Below are positions 1 through 7,539 of a stretch of DNA of 64,000 nt, piece after piece. How positions within the stretch are numbered: the stretch's first letter is position 1; each line of letters opens with the position of its first letter. The position numbers were made by a program, and so were the translations under genes. A model generated the notes under the pieces. The model had not been told where the DNA came from and did no database searches. It saw nothing but the letters and a program-made list of their open reading frames with translations. The stretch spans positions 1 to 64,000 of the forward strand of contig NZ_JAIZAP010000016.1 in assembly GCF_020404745.1 (NCBI RefSeq). The letters are read 5' to 3'. This DNA is from Aquibacillus saliphilus (GTDB lineage: Bacteria > Bacillota > Bacilli > Bacillales > Amphibacillaceae).

Positions 1-208
1 CAGGAGAAAGTGTTATCCGGTATTAGCTCCGGTTTCCCGGAGTTATCCCAGTCTTACAGGTAGGTTGCCCACGTGTTACTCACCCGTCCGCCGCTCATTC
101 CACAAGTTCACACCCCGAAGGGTGATCACTTGTTTCCTGCGCTCGACTTGCATGTATTAGGCACGCCGCCAGCGTTCGTCCTGAGCCAAGATCAAACTCT
201 CCATAAAG
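1..208 (-). rRNA. rrs: 16S ribosomal RNA, 5' part (runs off window)
   Basis: Read on the minus strand, this starts with the bacterial 16S 5' consensus (GAGAGTTTGATC, then GGCTCAGGACGAACGCTGGC) and continues through the GCCTAATACATGCAAGTCGAGCG block and helix 6 region into GGATAACTCCGGGAAACCGG. About 208 nt are present; the rest lies to the left of the window. The sequence style is that of Bacillaceae. The 5' end is placed by similarity to the Bacillus mature end and could be off by a few bases. Confidence 0.97.
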
Positions 209-324
209 TTTATGAGCTTGATTGCTCGTTCAAAAAACTAGCTTAATTTCTTACTTAACATACTGGTTGTTTCGTTCAGTTTTCAAGGATCAAATTGTTG
301 ATGTCTTTGTGCGACAACTTAATT

Positions 325-354
325 AGTATATCAAATCACATTAATAAAGTCAAC
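325..354 (-). promoter_or_regulatory. rrn promoter P2
   Basis: On the minus strand TTGACT (354-349) and TATACT (330-325) are separated by exactly 17 bases and lie about 120 bp upstream of the 16S gene. This is a near-consensus SigA promoter. The leader between it and 16S contains the TCCTTGAAAACTGAAC motif common in Bacillus rrn leaders. Confidence 0.85.
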
Positions 355-399
355 AACTTTTTGCGAGGCCAAAACTACTTCGTTTGAGCGACAATGAAT

Positions 400-429
400 A
401 ATATACCACACTATGAAACTACAAGTCAA
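400..429 (-). promoter_or_regulatory. rrn promoter P1
   Basis: On the minus strand TTGACT (429-424) and TATATT (405-400) are 18 bases apart. Together with P2, 75 bp downstream, this forms the tandem promoter pair typical of Bacillus rRNA operons. Confidence 0.75.
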
Positions 430-625
430 ATGTTTTTTTCACTAATAATTTAATAAGTTTGTGTTCGTGTGGTGGATATATAATATAGCACGGATAGATA
501 ACTAGTTCAATACCCTACTAATAATCAGTTTTTTCCATTTTTTAATAATAAGGATTTATTTCTTTACACTTTTCTACTATATAATGAAGGAAAATTAAAA
601 GGGTTCAAAAAATCGCTGGTTCCTA

Positions 626-749
626 TTAATGTTTTTCTTTGTTCTCAATCAACCGATCTGTAACATCTAACGTAATAATGTCTAAATCACGATGACAAGA
701 CTAGTCCTAATCCTCTATCTGCACCTGTAATATAAACATTCTTTTTCAT
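626..749 (-). pseudogene. Short-chain dehydrogenase remnant
   Basis: A ribosome binding site (GGAGGTG) and ATG at 749 open a reading frame MKKNVYITGADRGLGL, the Rossmann TGxxxGxG start of a short-chain dehydrogenase (SDR). It hits a stop after 18 residues. In another frame the following DNA encodes HRDLDIITLDVTD, which matches the SDR region around residues 50-65 (the DVTD acidic motif), and then stops. The piece between, about 30-40 residues, and the catalytic YxxxK half are gone. This is therefore an internally deleted and truncated remnant. The call rests on my reading of two short matching segments. Confidence 0.7.
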
Positions 750-1123
750 TTGTATCGACACCTCCAGAAATTTCGAACATAAACATCATCCATATACGTA
801 TTCTTGGGTTAGAGCTATAAATCCTTGTTATCCATAAAAAATTGTCGTTTTTTGGTTTATAATAGTTAACTAAACTAGATAACACTCCTGTTCTATCCTC
901 GACTTAATCAACTAACAAAAATATTACACAGTATTTCGCTTTTCAGATAGTATATAATGAAGAAACGGGGAATTGACCTTATATTTCAAAACGATATTAT
1001 CGACTACTACTCTATAATCATCCTCACTATTTTCAAAATATCGCAAATTAATATCGACTTAAGTTCTCTACCTCCTCCTTTACGTTGTGCTTGGCATCTT
1101 ATAAAATTGGTAATTAAAAATTA

Positions 1124-1155
1124 ACTCAGATAAACTATTCGTTTGTTTATCTGAG
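1124..1155. repeat. 12-bp stem hairpin
   Basis: ACTCAGATAAAC (1124-1135) pairs perfectly with GTTTATCTGAGT (1144-1155) across an 8-nt loop, about 50 bp before the CAP-domain gene. No T run follows directly, so it may be a regulatory hairpin or an old terminator. Apart from this hairpin I see no gene in 750-1200. Confidence 0.5.
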
Positions 1156-1207
1156 TATAACTTGCTAAAATTAGGATTTATTAAATAAGAATGAGATTGG
1201 AGTGTCG

Positions 1208-2347
1208 ATGTTGCCGAAAGTAAGACATATCATTGCTTTATTACTTGTTGCTGGTGCGCTTTGGCATTTTTATGGGGAGACATTCAACCATTCTGGTATC
1301 GCGGGCGTCTACGAGGATATTCGCTCAGATGTAAATGGAATAAAAGAGAACCCAAAAGTAATTCGTACAGTTGATTATTTGAATACAGAGATTCAGCTTT
1401 TGATTCGTAAGTTGAAAGGAAATATAGAGGATAGTGAAAGTGAACAACCAAATCAAGTTGCGCCCGAAAAACCTCAACTAGATGGTCCAACAGAGCAACC
1501 ATTTTCTATTCATAATATTGAACTGAATGACAACCGTTCAGATGTAGAACAGCAAGTAGGGCAAGCAAAACGCTCCTCCTTGAATGAATATGGGGTCGAT
1601 TGGGCTGCTTATCATGAAAACTATCATAATTTTTTGATGGTTGCTTATAATGAACAAGATAAAGTTGTTGGATTATATACAAACCAAGACTTACTTACAT
1701 CTACAGAAGGGATTAGCTTTAACGATACAAGAGATTCAGTTCTTTCCACATTAAATGAACCTCTTGAATCAATACGGAAGGGATTTGTCAATTATCAAAT
1801 TCAAAACAATCAAGAGTATGACACGTTCCAAATTAACAAAAATTATGTAACGATATTTTATGATAAACATGAAAATAGTACAGTAACAGCAATTCAAATT
1901 ATTAGCGATGAACTGGAAAAACAAAAGGAAAATTACTTTGGAGATCCGAGTGATGAACTTAAAGAAGGATTTGAATATCAACTATTTGATCTTACCAATT
2001 CCACCAGAGTTAATCACAATCTTTCTACTCTGACGTGGGATGAGTCGGTAAGAGCAACTGCTCGTGATCATAGCACAGACATGGCTGACAACAACTATTT
2101 CGGCCATACGAATCTTGAAGGACAGTCCCCTTTTGACCGGATGACGGAGGATAATATTAGCTATCGAATGGCTGGAGAGAATCTTGCAGCAGGGCTTTCA
2201 AGTAGCATTTTCGCTCATGAAGGTTTAATGAATTCGCTCGGTCACAGGGAAAGTAAGTTAAAAACAGGTTTTGAATTACTTGCTGTTGGCGTTGCTTTTA
2301 ATGAAGAATCACAACCATTTTATACAGAAACCTTTTTGACGAAATAG
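1208..2347 (+). CDS. CAP-domain protein with CAP-associated N domain, membrane-anchored
   Basis: The protein has an N-terminal hydrophobic segment (about residues 6-22) that is a signal anchor, so it should face the outside. An acidic linker follows, then a region resembling the CAP-associated N-terminal domain of Bacillus YlbC (roughly 95-235). The C-terminal CAP/SCP domain (roughly 255-379) shows the family pattern: N-x-x-R near its start, ARDHSTDMA, NNYFGHTN and AGENLAAG. CAP proteins of bacilli are secreted or surface proteins of unclear biochemical role. ATG at 1208 is preferred over GTG at 1202 because GGAG (1199-1202) gives correct spacing only to the ATG. It stands alone, converging on the alcohol dehydrogenase. 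Confidence 0.85.
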   Translation: MLPKVRHIIALLLVAGALWHFYGETFNHSGIAGVYEDIRSDVNGIKENPKVIRTVDYLNTEIQLLIRKLKGNIEDSESEQPNQVAPEKPQLDGPTEQPFSIHNIELNDNRSDVEQQVGQAKRSSLNEYGVDWAAYHENYHNFLMVAYNEQDKVVGLYTNQDLLTSTEGISFNDTRDSVLSTLNEPLESIRKGFVNYQIQNNQEYDTFQINKNYVTIFYDKHENSTVTAIQIISDELEKQKENYFGDPSDELKEGFEYQLFDLTNSTRVNHNLSTLTWDESVRATARDHSTDMADNNYFGHTNLEGQSPFDRMTEDNISYRMAGENLAAGLSSSIFAHEGLMNSLGHRESKLKTGFELLAVGVAFNEESQPFYTETFLTK

Positions 2348-2370
2348 ATGGAAAAACGGACAGAACCTTT

Positions 2371-2410
2371 AAGAAAACCTCGTTGCAAAATTTGCAACCG
2401 AGGTTTTCTT
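2371..2410. terminator. Bidirectional terminator
   Basis: AGAAAACCTCG...TTGCAAA pairs with TTTGCAA...CCGAGGTTTTCT, with one bulged base. It lies between two convergent genes, and A/T runs on both flanks let it serve both. Confidence 0.85.
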
Positions 2411-2414
2411 ACTC

Positions 2415-3578
2415 TTATTTAGCCAAATTAAATATCTGACGTACGTCATCCTCATACAACTTAACAAAGTTGCCAACTGGGCCCCTTTCTGTTCCTTTGC
2501 TAGCCATCTCATCAAAGTGCTTATCATCAATATTTACTTCTTCTAATTTAACTGGCATTCCGATAGATTTGAAAAATTGTTCTGTTTTCTTTATACCTGC
2601 TAAAGCCGTTTTCTCTAAATTATTTAGATCAATTTCCACATCCCATACACGATTAGCAAATTGAACAAACCGATTAACATCCTGTTTGTAAACGTACTTC
2701 ATCCAGGCAGGGAATACAATTGCAAGTCCTGCACCATGTGCAATATCATAAATTCCGCTTATTTCATGTTCAATATCGTGGCTTCCCCAATCTCCGATTC
2801 TTCCCGTATTTAGCAGGTCATTATGGGCAATAGTTCCTGACCACATAATTTCTGCGCGTGCATCATAATTCGTCGGATCTTGTATAACTGTATCTGCATT
2901 GTTAATAATTGTTCTTAACGTCGCTTCACATAATCGATCTGTTAACTCTACGTTTCTATCATTTGTAAAATACCTCTCTAAAATATGAGAAATCATATCT
3001 GTAATGCCACATGCGGTTTGGTAAGCAGGTAATGTATATGAAAGCACTGGATTTAGAATAGCAAACCTAGGCCTAAGTGATATATGACCTGTCGCTCTCT
3101 TATAAGACCCTTCTTCATTCGTAATTACACTTCCTGTACTGCTCTCACTACCTGCAGCAGGAATTGTTAACACTACGCCAAGTGGTAAAGAGTCTGTTAC
3201 AACCGCTTTGCCTGTAAAGAAATCCCAAACATCACCGTCATATTTACAACCAGCAGCAATCGCTTTTGCAGAATCAATAACACTTCCTCCACCTACAGCT
3301 AAAATGAAATCGATGTTATTCTTTTTACAAAGTTCTACCCCTTCTCTAACAAGACTAACTCTCGGGTTTGGCTTTACCCCACCTAACTCAAAGATTTCTA
3401 CACCTTGCTCATGCAATGACTCAACTACTCTGTCATATAGACCGCTATTTTTGATACTTCCTCCTCCATAATGCAAAAGCAGTTTTTTTCCATATGAGAT
3501 AGATTCTTGCCCTACTACTTGTTCCTGATCTTTACCAAATATAATTTTTGTGTGATTATCAAAAACGAAATCTTGCAT
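2415..3578 (-). CDS. Iron-containing alcohol dehydrogenase (butanol dehydrogenase type)
   Basis: Full-length (387 aa) group III iron-dependent alcohol dehydrogenase, cytosolic, interconverting an aldehyde and a primary alcohol with NAD(P)H. The nucleotide-binding GGGSVID lies at 96-102. Likely metal ligands are D194 and H198 (DMISH), H267 or H271, and H281 (IAHGAG). It most resembles the YugJ/YugK/BdhA butanol dehydrogenase branch. ATG at 3578 follows GGAGGAAAATAA. An imperfect cre-like site, AAAGCGTTTGCC read on the minus strand, lies just upstream near 3628-3642, so carbon control is possible. True substrate unknown. Confidence 0.92.
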   Translation of the reverse strand: MQDFVFDNHTKIIFGKDQEQVVGQESISYGKKLLLHYGGGSIKNSGLYDRVVESLHEQGVEIFELGGVKPNPRVSLVREGVELCKKNNIDFILAVGGGSVIDSAKAIAAGCKYDGDVWDFFTGKAVVTDSLPLGVVLTIPAAGSESSTGSVITNEEGSYKRATGHISLRPRFAILNPVLSYTLPAYQTACGITDMISHILERYFTNDRNVELTDRLCEATLRTIINNADTVIQDPTNYDARAEIMWSGTIAHNDLLNTGRIGDWGSHDIEHEISGIYDIAHGAGLAIVFPAWMKYVYKQDVNRFVQFANRVWDVEIDLNNLEKTALAGIKKTEQFFKSIGMPVKLEEVNIDDKHFDEMASKGTERGPVGNFVKLYEDDVRQIFNLAK

Positions 3579-3752
3579 TTATTTTCCTCCTTTTTCTATA
3601 TAATAGTCCCTATAAAAAGCAAAGGCAAACGCTTTCTTTTATATATAAAGAATACTAATTTGTTTTACAACAGTTAAAAAAGGCTAGCATCGAAAAGATT
3701 AACATTGCACACCTACTAGTACAATTTTGTGAACGACAACTAATGTCTTTTT

Positions 3753-3791
3753 AAAAAAAGGAACGACGGATTATAGTAACCCATCGTTCCC
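3753..3791 (-). terminator. Rho-independent terminator after the stress-protein gene
   Basis: On the minus strand GGAACGATGG pairs with CCGTCGTTCC across an AT-rich loop and is followed by seven T residues. It ends the SulP-UspA transcription unit. Confidence 0.85.
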
Positions 3792-3795
3792 TCTA

Positions 3796-4212
3796 TTACT
3801 TTACAATTAGAACCGGACAATACACATGCTTGGCCAACTTATGACTTACACTTCCCAGAACCATTGTTTGCAATTTGTTTAAGCCTCTACTGCCAACAAC
3901 TACACAATCAAAGTCATGTTGGTTTGCATATTCCACGATAGCGGGTCCGGGCTCACCATGTAACATCTGAACATTGTACTCAACCTTAGAATTGTCAAGA
4001 AGATCTAGTACCGGTTGTATCTTTTGTTGTCTTTCCTCTTTAACCTTATATTTATCAACATTATGCAGAACATCTTCCTTTGAACTTTTGGCATCCACTA
4101 CATAAACCGCCTCTATTGTTCCGTTGAACTTTTCAGCTAAATTTATAGCATGTTCAGCTGAACGCTTGGAATGCTCTGATCCATCTGCTGCTAGTAATAT
4201 TTTTTTAAACAA
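3796..4212 (-). CDS. Universal stress protein (UspA family)
   Basis: A 138-aa single-domain UspA protein beginning FKKILLAADGSEHS. The C-terminal nucleotide-binding pattern G-x2-G-x9-G-S is intact (GSRGLNKLQTMVLGS), so it probably binds ATP. The upstream GTG at 4221 lies inside the AGGAGGTG ribosome binding site; TTG at 4212 has 8-nt spacing and gives the normal family start. It is 45 bp downstream of the SulP gene and shares its terminator. SulP and Usp genes are often neighbours, which suggests a linked role in anion or carbon uptake under stress; this is inference. Confidence 0.9.
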   Translation of the reverse strand: MFKKILLAADGSEHSKRSAEHAINLAEKFNGTIEAVYVVDAKSSKEDVLHNVDKYKVKEERQQKIQPVLDLLDNSKVEYNVQMLHGEPGPAIVEYANQHDFDCVVVGSRGLNKLQTMVLGSVSHKLAKHVYCPVLIVK

Positions 4213-4257
4213 AATCGTCACCTCCTAGTAGTTTCCTAGATTATATTAATTCAATGA

Positions 4258-5718
4258 TCAATGTCCCGAAGCTTTTGAAAAGCCACCAATCCGTTTTTTC
4301 AAATGCTTACTTTCATCATTTAAGCCTGAATAAGTTACATGAATATTATTTTGTTCAAATTTCATTTCAATTTTATCTAAGGCACCTATTGCCGAGTCAT
4401 CCCACAAATGTGCATTTGATAAATCGATTTCGACCTCTTTAACTGTGTCATTAAAATCAAATTTATCTAGCATATCATTTACAGAAGCAAAAAAGACTTG
4501 ACCATAAACCTTGTAAATCTTTTTAGATCCTTCTAATGCTGCGATTTGTGTAACTTCCACTTTAGATATTTTAGCTGCAAAGAAGATTGCACTAAGCAAT
4601 ACACCAGCTAATACACCTTTAGATAAGTCGTGCGTTACAACAACAGTTACTACGGTAACAACCATAACCGCTGCATCTGTTCTTGGTAACTTATGAAGGT
4701 TTGTTAACGACGACCAGTCAAATGTACCAATTGAAACCATAATCATAACACCAGCTAAGGCGGCCATTGGAATTTGAACAACAACACCACCTAGTACGAT
4801 GATTAAGAACATTAAAACAACACCAGATACTAGAGATGATAGTCTACCAGTTCCTCCTGATTTTACGTTAATTACGGACTGACCAATCATCGCACAACCC
4901 GCCATACCTCCAAAAAATCCTGTTACTACGTTGGCAACACCTTGACCGCGACTTTCTTTATTTTTATTACTTTCTGTATCGGTCATATCATCAACAATGT
5001 TCGCTGTTAATAGCGATTCTAGTAAACCAACAATTGCTAGTGCTAATGAATAGGGAAAAATAATCATTAACGTCTCAAAGTTGAAAGGAATTGACGGTAT
5101 TAAGAAAACTGGTAACTGTTGCGTTAGATTTCCTAAATCACCAACCGTTCGAACACCAAAGTTTGCAAAAATAGCAATAGCTGTAACTACTACAATTGCA
5201 ACTAACGTAGATGGAATTGCCTTTGTAAATCTAGGTAATATATAAATAATAGCTAATGTTAAACCAACAAGGGCATACATTACCCAACCTTCACCGACAA
5301 AGTGTTGAAGCTGTGACGTGAAAATTAATATAGCAAGCGCATTGACAAAGCCAACCATTACAGATCTTGGAACGAACTTCATCACGCTTGATAATTTAAA
5401 TACACCGAATAAAATTTGTATTATACCTGTTAATATTGTTGCTGCAAATAAATATTGCAATCCATGATCAGCAATTAATGTAATCATAAGTAGTGCCATT
5501 GCTCCCGTTGCACCTGATATCATTCCTGGTCTGCCACCAATAAATGCAATAACAATTGCAATACAGAATGAGGCATAAAGACCAACCATTGGGTCTACTC
5601 CAGCAATAATAGAGAAAGCAATTGCTTCAGGTATTAAAGCGAGTGCCACAACAATTCCGGATAACACGTCGCCTTTAATGTTACCAAACCAATTTTGTTT
5701 TATTGTTTGTAAATTCAA
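4258..5718 (-). CDS. SulP-family anion transporter with STAS domain
   Basis: An integral membrane protein of 486 aa from the chosen start, with about 10-12 hydrophobic segments and a C-terminal STAS domain (about the last 110 residues). The SulP family carries sulfate, bicarbonate or other anions; the sequence does not settle which. A TTG further upstream (5787) would add 23 hydrophilic residues with no ribosome binding site. TTG at 5718 is preceded by AAGAGGTG at good spacing and begins [18 protein letters not shown], the usual family N-terminus. First gene of a two-gene unit with the universal stress protein. Confidence 0.88.
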   Translation of the reverse strand: MNLQTIKQNWFGNIKGDVLSGIVVALALIPEAIAFSIIAGVDPMVGLYASFCIAIVIAFIGGRPGMISGATGAMALLMITLIADHGLQYLFAATILTGIIQILFGVFKLSSVMKFVPRSVMVGFVNALAILIFTSQLQHFVGEGWVMYALVGLTLAIIYILPRFTKAIPSTLVAIVVVTAIAIFANFGVRTVGDLGNLTQQLPVFLIPSIPFNFETLMIIFPYSLALAIVGLLESLLTANIVDDMTDTESNKNKESRGQGVANVVTGFFGGMAGCAMIGQSVINVKSGGTGRLSSLVSGVVLMFLIIVLGGVVVQIPMAALAGVMIMVSIGTFDWSSLTNLHKLPRTDAAVMVVTVVTVVVTHDLSKGVLAGVLLSAIFFAAKISKVEVTQIAALEGSKKIYKVYGQVFFASVNDMLDKFDFNDTVKEVEIDLSNAHLWDDSAIGALDKIEMKFEQNNIHVTYSGLNDESKHLKKRIGGFSKASGH

Positions 5719-6022
5719 TTTTGCACCTCTTTTGTTTGTAGTATAGTAACTTTCGTCTTTCACAAAAGTTCGTCCCGTTTTCAACAAGATGAATCATATC
5801 ATATTAATATAGGTGTTCAAAACCGCAAGAAAGCGTGAACATCAATTACATTCTCTCATATACTCTATCTTTCTCTTATAAAGTAGTTAAGTTCGGAAAA
5901 TCCGTAAAACTTTATATTTGAGTATATCTGAATATAACTGATTACGTTTCATTGTTGATTTTTAAAAACGGAAAGTTTTTGTGTTATGATACGTATATGT
6001 TATCAGTTTGGGGGCGTCCTTA

Positions 6023-6205
6023 ATGGAAAAGGAAATTATGACTGTTTCACAAGTTGCCGAATATTTACAGTTAAGTGAAATGACAACATATAAATTAGTT
6101 CAAGAAGGAAAAATACCTGGTTTTAAAATTGGACGACATTGGAGAATTAAAAAAGAAGACTTAAATGAATTTATTGAACGATTAAAAAATGGTGAACGAA
6201 TATAA
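6023..6205 (+). CDS. Excisionase-type (MerR-like) helix-turn-helix protein
   Basis: A 60-aa protein that is almost entirely one winged helix-turn-helix of the excisionase/HTH_17 class (MTVSQVAEYLQLSEMTTYKL, then IPGFKIGRHWRIKKEDL). Such small proteins bind DNA and may act as transcription factors or recombination directionality factors. No integrase is nearby, so a regulatory role is more likely. ATG at 6023 follows GGGGGCG with correct spacing; TTG at 6008 is only an open-frame extension. Transcribed alone and divergent from SulP. Confidence 0.8.
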   Translation: MEKEIMTVSQVAEYLQLSEMTTYKLVQEGKIPGFKIGRHWRIKKEDLNEFIERLKNGERI

Positions 6206-6272
6206 CACGAGTATTTAAGTGAAATGAGTGAAACCTTAAAAACAAATAGCTAGTTAATTCAAATAATCGACA

Positions 6273-6313
6273 GAAAAAAGACTTCCATTTTATATAAATG
6301 GAAGTCTTTTTTT
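6273..6313. terminator. Terminator downstream of HTH gene
   Basis: AAAAAGACTTCCATTT pairs with AAATGGAAGTCTTTTT across TATAT; a T run follows on the plus strand and an A run precedes it, so it may work in both directions. Confidence 0.85.
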
Positions 6314-6381
6314 GATAGTCTGAGAAATTATATAATGGCTTGCTGTGGATAATAATTAGTAAGTTTGCCACGTCCAACTCT

Positions 6382-6422
6382 GGCACCTTCGAAATAAGCA
6401 ATTTGCTTATTTCGAAGGTGCC
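6382..6422. repeat. 41-nt perfect palindrome
   Basis: Two 20-bp arms (6382-6401 and 6403-6422) are exact reverse complements around one central base. It lies between two convergent transcription units. There is no good T run on either side, so it is either an unusual terminator or a structural/protein-binding element. Confidence 0.8.
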
Positions 6423-6441
6423 TACTTTTGTAATTGGTTTA

Positions 6442-6999
6442 TTATCTCACTGTTTTTAATGCTCCGCTCCATGAAAGAAGTTGATCAAGCATTTCATTAG
6501 CATTATTTTCATGGTGAACTGCAGGTTTGAATTCACTAAAGTTCTCAAAATCAGTCATTAGCGAGAATGTAACGGCTGTTCGCACATCTGCTACTTGTAA
6601 TTCACCTAGAATTAAGCGTAGGTTTTCATGTGCACGCGTACCACCTAAGCTACCATAACCAACAAAACCAGCTGCCTTGTTGTTAACTTCTGGATTTAAG
6701 TAATCTAAAGCGTTTTTCATTGCGCCGCCTACTGCATGATTATATTCTGGTGCAATGAAAATATAGCCATCGAATGAAGCAATTTTTTCTGACCAAGCTT
6801 TTATCGCAGCCTCGGCCTCTTGTTGTCCAGCTTCTGGTACTGCCGCACCTAAAAATGGTAGATTGTAATCAGCAAGATCTACAATCTCATATTCAGCACT
6901 ATCGTTACGTTTTTCTGCAAAATCCTTGGTCCAGTTTGCAACCGCTTCTCCATTACGCCCTTGACGTACACTTCCTAAAACAATTCCTATTTTCAACAT
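6442..6999 (-). CDS. NADPH-dependent FMN reductase / quinone reductase-like
   Basis: A 185-aa flavodoxin-fold oxidoreductase of the NADPH-dependent FMN reductase family. The phosphate-binding loop GSVRQGRNGE is at 9-18 and the FMN contact PEYNHAVGGAMKNALDYL in the middle. Family members reduce FMN, azo compounds or quinones. ATG at 6999 follows AAGGGG. The promoter region holds a 32-bp perfect palindrome containing the MhqR operator consensus, so control by a quinone/phenol-sensing MarR-type repressor is likely; that points to a quinone or azo reductase rather than a sulfonate-linked FMN reductase. Monocistronic. Confidence 0.87.
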   Translation of the reverse strand: MLKIGIVLGSVRQGRNGEAVANWTKDFAEKRNDSAEYEIVDLADYNLPFLGAAVPEAGQQEAEAAIKAWSEKIASFDGYIFIAPEYNHAVGGAMKNALDYLNPEVNNKAAGFVGYGSLGGTRAHENLRLILGELQVADVRTAVTFSLMTDFENFSEFKPAVHHENNANEMLDQLLSWSGALKTVR

Positions 7000-7021
7000 A
7001 TATATATCCCCTTTAGCAATT

Positions 7022-7053
7022 TAGTTATTATCTCGAATTCGAGATAATAACTA
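7022..7053. promoter_or_regulatory. MhqR-like operator palindrome
   Basis: A 32-bp perfect palindrome whose centre, TATCTCGAATTCGAGATA, matches the operator reported for Bacillus subtilis MhqR as I remember it. It overlaps the expected start point of a minus-strand promoter: TATACT (7061-7056) with TAGACT 17 bases upstream. It sits 23 bp ahead of the FMN reductase gene. Confidence 0.75.
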
Positions 7054-7092
7054 GTATAAGATATTTTTACAGTCTAGTCTATTATTTTGTTT

Positions 7093-7167
7093 AGTGAATC
7101 TATTTCGTAATTACCTTATGCAGCAATTGTCATCCACACAAAGTTTGGGAACGGTCTATCCCAACTA
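7093..7167. repeat. Repeat R1, copy 1 (site with hairpin core)
   Basis: This stretch shares the order of conserved blocks AGTGAATC, ATTTC.TAATTAC, TTATG.AGCAATTGTCAT and the core AGTTTGGG-AACGGTCTATCCCAACTA with 21890-21976. The core is itself an inverted repeat around AACGGTCTA. The flanks beyond the core differ between copies. I do not recognise the element; it behaves like the end of a mobile element or a recombination site. Confidence 0.65.
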
Positions 7168-7371
7168 ATGTTAAAAATAGGATAGTATTACAAGGAAATG
7201 AGAATAATGGTACAGTTATTGTTAAAGAAGTAACATTTGAAAGTGATGAAAGAGAAGTTGCTGAAGTTTTAACCGTACTTTAACTTATACAGACAATGAT
7301 GGTAACTTTAGTGATTATATAAAGGAAGTAGTTAAAAATATTATTTCAAAAAAGAAATCTGAGGTCAATTA
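7150..7371 (+). pseudogene. Fragment of an unidentified gene
   Basis: One frame reads ERSIPTNVKNRIVLQGNENN and on to EVAEVLTVL before a stop at about 7281; a shifted frame continues YTDNDGNFSDYIKEVVKNII and ends at 7371. Joined, they look like the C-terminal part of one protein that has suffered a frameshift and lost its beginning. Residue composition is normal for a soluble protein. The family is not recognised. It begins inside the R1 core, so it could be the leftover of a gene carried by, or cut by, that element. Confidence 0.5.
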
Positions 7372-7381
7372 GAATTATAAT

Positions 7382-7403
7382 AGGGACAAGTGGCCCTGTC
7401 CCT
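7382..7403. repeat. Small hairpin AGGGACA/TGTCCCT
   Basis: Seven-base arms with an 8-nt loop, after the gene fragment. It may be a residual terminator or the end of a mobile element. The rest of 7404-7539 shows nothing I can name. Confidence 0.35.
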
Positions 7404-7539
7404 CTGCTAAATAATGGAATAAAATAAAAAAATCCTTATAAACACTGATGCCGTACAATTATTACTCGACACTAATTACTATCAGAAATTGACAGTGTTC
7501 CGAAATCCCGTTGTCGAACAAGGAACGCCTTTGTTAATT

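Noticed and set aside
6382-6422. CRISPR-like repeat or phage attachment site
   Set aside because: Only a single copy is present, with no spacers, integrase or direct repeats nearby.
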